A stretch of 64,000 nt of DNA from an uncultured Clostridia bacterium (GTDB lineage: Bacteria; Bacillota; Clostridia; Oscillospirales; JAAYOS01). Below are positions 63,501 to 64,000 of the stretch, in pieces. Under the pieces are notes generated by a model. That model was not told the origin of the DNA and made no database searches. It saw only the letters and a program-made list of their open reading frames with translations. The position numbers were made by a program, and so were the translations under genes. Each line of letters begins with the position of its first letter. Within the stretch, counting starts at the first letter, position 1. The stretch covers positions 31,561 through 95,560 of the forward strand of contig CANRJS010000001.1 in assembly GCA_947631015.1 (NCBI GenBank). Direction: 5' to 3'.

Positions 63501-63577
63501 ATGCGTCCCTTCAGCGCGGCGCGAAGCGCCGTCACCGCAAGGATGAGCACCGCGGATGAGACTATCCACTCAAGCAT
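60509..63577 (-). CDS. M56/BlaR1-type membrane metalloprotease with long extracellular sensor
   Basis: A 1022-residue protein, much longer than BlaR1 (about 600). The N-terminal part has TM helices (WIVSSAVLILAVTALRAAL, YALWLPVLLRLLIPVSFG, VLTVVWAAGSAAVGCAFVFSNL, TTVLALVAVLTVAAVAAGC) and the zinc protease motif HVTEHELTHFRRGD near 230-243. The extracellular 670 residues are not a penicillin-binding domain. They include an Asp-box/sialidase-like propeller stretch (TYVYRTTDGGVTWTE, CFITKDGGGTWEE, MTSRDLGDTWET). BlaR1 relatives sense a ligand and trigger cleavage of the paired repressor; here the ligand is unknown. It overlaps blaI by eight bases. Confidence 0.88.
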   Translation of the reverse strand: MLEWIVSSAVLILAVTALRAALKGRISPRLQYALWLPVLLRLLIPVSFGSTQVSVNNLVQAASGTETGQAITSFAKTELPRMTYNAAYSEVSREYAERGVDISELPPEEREVADREALSRMNGGLTVREVLTVVWAAGSAAVGCAFVFSNLKLYARLRRSRKKLGTRGTLDVYVSGAVETPCLFGLVLPSIYVTPEAAEDAAALRHVTEHELTHFRRGDNVWSLLRGVCLALHWYDPLVWCAALLSRRDSELACDEATVKRLGESERAEYGRTLIGMTCRKRPNLLGLATTMTGSAGSIKERIMFIAKKPRTTVLALVAVLTVAAVAAGCTFTGAETSGEPAEPEEDALAVFDFSLYDRIARSTYDDIVEELGLSGDEAELDMGGLFIGSVEYRGREFGEWLNFMSKLPDAEFADKAVPTLNNIAYNLFLPEESEDEAKEVVAELYNDLTEKYGSPVIQDTVAEMLAGEDVDFCGAGWAFPDNPYYTLSLVGDFRQGGCTVRLSCIPGPMALIAGVEDPETAEITVDESGVPYIRYSPEDEWERLGEPIAPPKEWAADVDGGDEGLAGRNEVSALFVYPDTTELWARLVSQTDGWLVACYPRGVSSADTYVYRTTDGGVTWTETARPEEGWLVGTVGFISPERLIVAKRLFDGAPCFITKDGGGTWEEIPLPGEDLQVQSITSDGGTVTMKIGSSGYSSAWYVMTSRDLGDTWETAEVTVSDYASLGPIVNYAEQRALDAESVTVSYFREEGELTETVRDTVADARAVGLQKLGELDGLAPDGTLELWEWYLEIKPTNAGGREIAPIGGEYVTEDGYLGEGSGVFTIALQRDDGGFEVLAEPDALSFGMYRNTVEESLYDWYVTEYGMDELPLYVEDWTDSLKGENFGSFPAHRYDGDGWYIYIPVQAWTPVKPDGSEAAWESEYGTGSMLTVSRSENSVADEEALLLAQGFEASDNGVYEKAADGTHGSCRLFAAGFGCLLVRTVWTEDGVTDYPYIAIEPAVLRLMSESFAAQVYSYRNR

Positions 63578-63959
63578 CTCTGTCCTCCTCCATTTTCTTC
63601 AGAATGTCGTAGAGCTCGTCTATTTCCTTTTTAGAGAGAGGCTGTTTCTGTGTAAAGGAGCTCACGAGCAGGCTGAGGCTGCCGTTGTAGACTCTGCCGA
63701 GGAAGTCTTCGGTCTCCTTCATGGCTATCTCGTCGCGCCCCACGAGCGGGCGGAAAGACTTCTTCCCGCCCGACATGTCTCCCGCGACCGCGCCCTTGGC
63801 CTCCATCCTTCCTAGCAGCGTCAGCGTCGTCGAACGGCTCCAGCCGCACCGCTCGCGCAGAGCGTCGGTGAGCTCGCGCCCGGTCATCGGCGAGCGCTCC
63901 CAAAGGCATTCCATCACGCTCCACTCGGCGGGCGTGAGGCTGATGTTTTTCCCGTCCAT
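63570..63959 (-). CDS. BlaI/MecI-family transcriptional repressor
   Basis: A 129-residue penicillinase-repressor-type protein. The winged helix covers LTPAEWSVMECLWERSPMTGRELTDALRERCGWSRSTTLTLLGRMEAKGAV. The dimer and cleavage part follows (SLLVSSFTQKQPLSKKEIDELYDILKKME). Such repressors release DNA when cut after activation of the M56 partner. The ATG at 63959 has GGGGTGG eight bases upstream; a longer frame exists but begins in the operator region. Confidence 0.93.
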   Translation of the reverse strand: MDGKNISLTPAEWSVMECLWERSPMTGRELTDALRERCGWSRSTTLTLLGRMEAKGAVAGDMSGGKKSFRPLVGRDEIAMKETEDFLGRVYNGSLSLLVSSFTQKQPLSKKEIDELYDILKKMEEDRDA

Positions 63960-63979
63960 CGGATATCCACCCCTTTTGT

Positions 63980-63991
63980 TTACATCTGTAA
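63980..63991 (-). promoter_or_regulatory. BlaI/MecI-type operator
   Basis: The dyad TTACA-TC-TGTAA contains TACA-N2-TGTA, the core of known bla/mec operators. It lies 20 bases before the repressor ATG, fitting autoregulation of the repressor-sensor operon. The promoter is partly outside the window. Confidence 0.65.
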
Positions 63992-64000
63992 TCAAATTAT

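Overview
The window is chromosomal DNA of a high-GC, spore-forming member of the Bacillota. The spoIIIA operon, spoIIGA-sigE, yunB and a SpoIID protein show sporulation. The gene orders nusB-xseA-xseB-ispA-dxs-tlyA-argR-recN and recX-recA, the ATGA/GTGA stop-start overlaps, the purine-rich ribosome sites and the TTGnnn-N17-TATAAT promoters fit a clostridial genome, probably Oscillospirales (inference). I see no prophage, transposase, CRISPR array, tRNA or rRNA.

Layout. 0-1.4 kb: end of an unknown gene and an MBL-fold hydrolase, closed by a terminator and a palindromic repeat block. 1.4-6.5 kb (-): GH36 alpha-galactosidase, queA, and a SpoIID protein with a SPOR-like region. 6.6-9.5 kb (+): asd-dapA-dapB (aspartate to lysine/diaminopimelate). 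9.5-10.1 kb: palindromic repeat block. 10.1-21.9 kb (-): asp23-like, nusB, TsaD-like paralog, xseA, xseB, ispA, divergent PAP2; then a separately promoted, non-coding, highly structured RNA of about 640 nt; then a four-TM membrane protein, dxs, tlyA, nadK, argR, recN. The position between ispA and dxs, the length, the closing stem and the adjacent membrane protein identify the RNA as an OLE (ornate large extremophilic) RNA with its partner OapA. This is the most remarkable system in the window.

22.0-26.7 kb (-): complete spoIIIAA-AH operon behind a sigma-E-like promoter. 26.8-27.5 kb: two arrays of perfect palindromes around a lower-GC gap. 27.5-30.6 kb (-): ligA, DUF4363, DUF421. 30.7-33.2 kb (+): yunB and an SLH-GH18 protein. 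33.3-37.9 kb (-): engB, lon, sigE, spoIIGA. 38.0-39.4 kb (+): GNAT and thiamine pyrophosphokinase. 39.4-42.3 kb (-): ECF sigma factor, membrane DUF4367-like protein and copper-amine-oxidase-N-like protein.

42.4-57.7 kb (-): tsaD, rimI, low-MW phosphatase, polA, cysS, pgsA, rimO, recX, recA, prmC, DUF1385, a sensor kinase/response regulator pair and a lipoprotein. 57.8-59.0 kb (+): a GNAT gene between two tiny transcription units for hydrophobic peptides of 31 and 27 residues, each with its own promoter, ribosome site and terminator. 59.0-64.0 kb (-): a transglutaminase-like lipoprotein, a very long M56/BlaR1-like sensor and its BlaI-type repressor with a matching operator at the window edge.

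Genes work in clear groups: lysine/cell-wall precursor synthesis, isoprenoid synthesis coupled to the OLE RNP, the sigma-E stage of sporulation, DNA repair (recN, recA, recX, polA, ligA), tRNA modification (queA, tsaD), and several envelope-sensing circuits. All calls come from reading the sequence; no database search was run.
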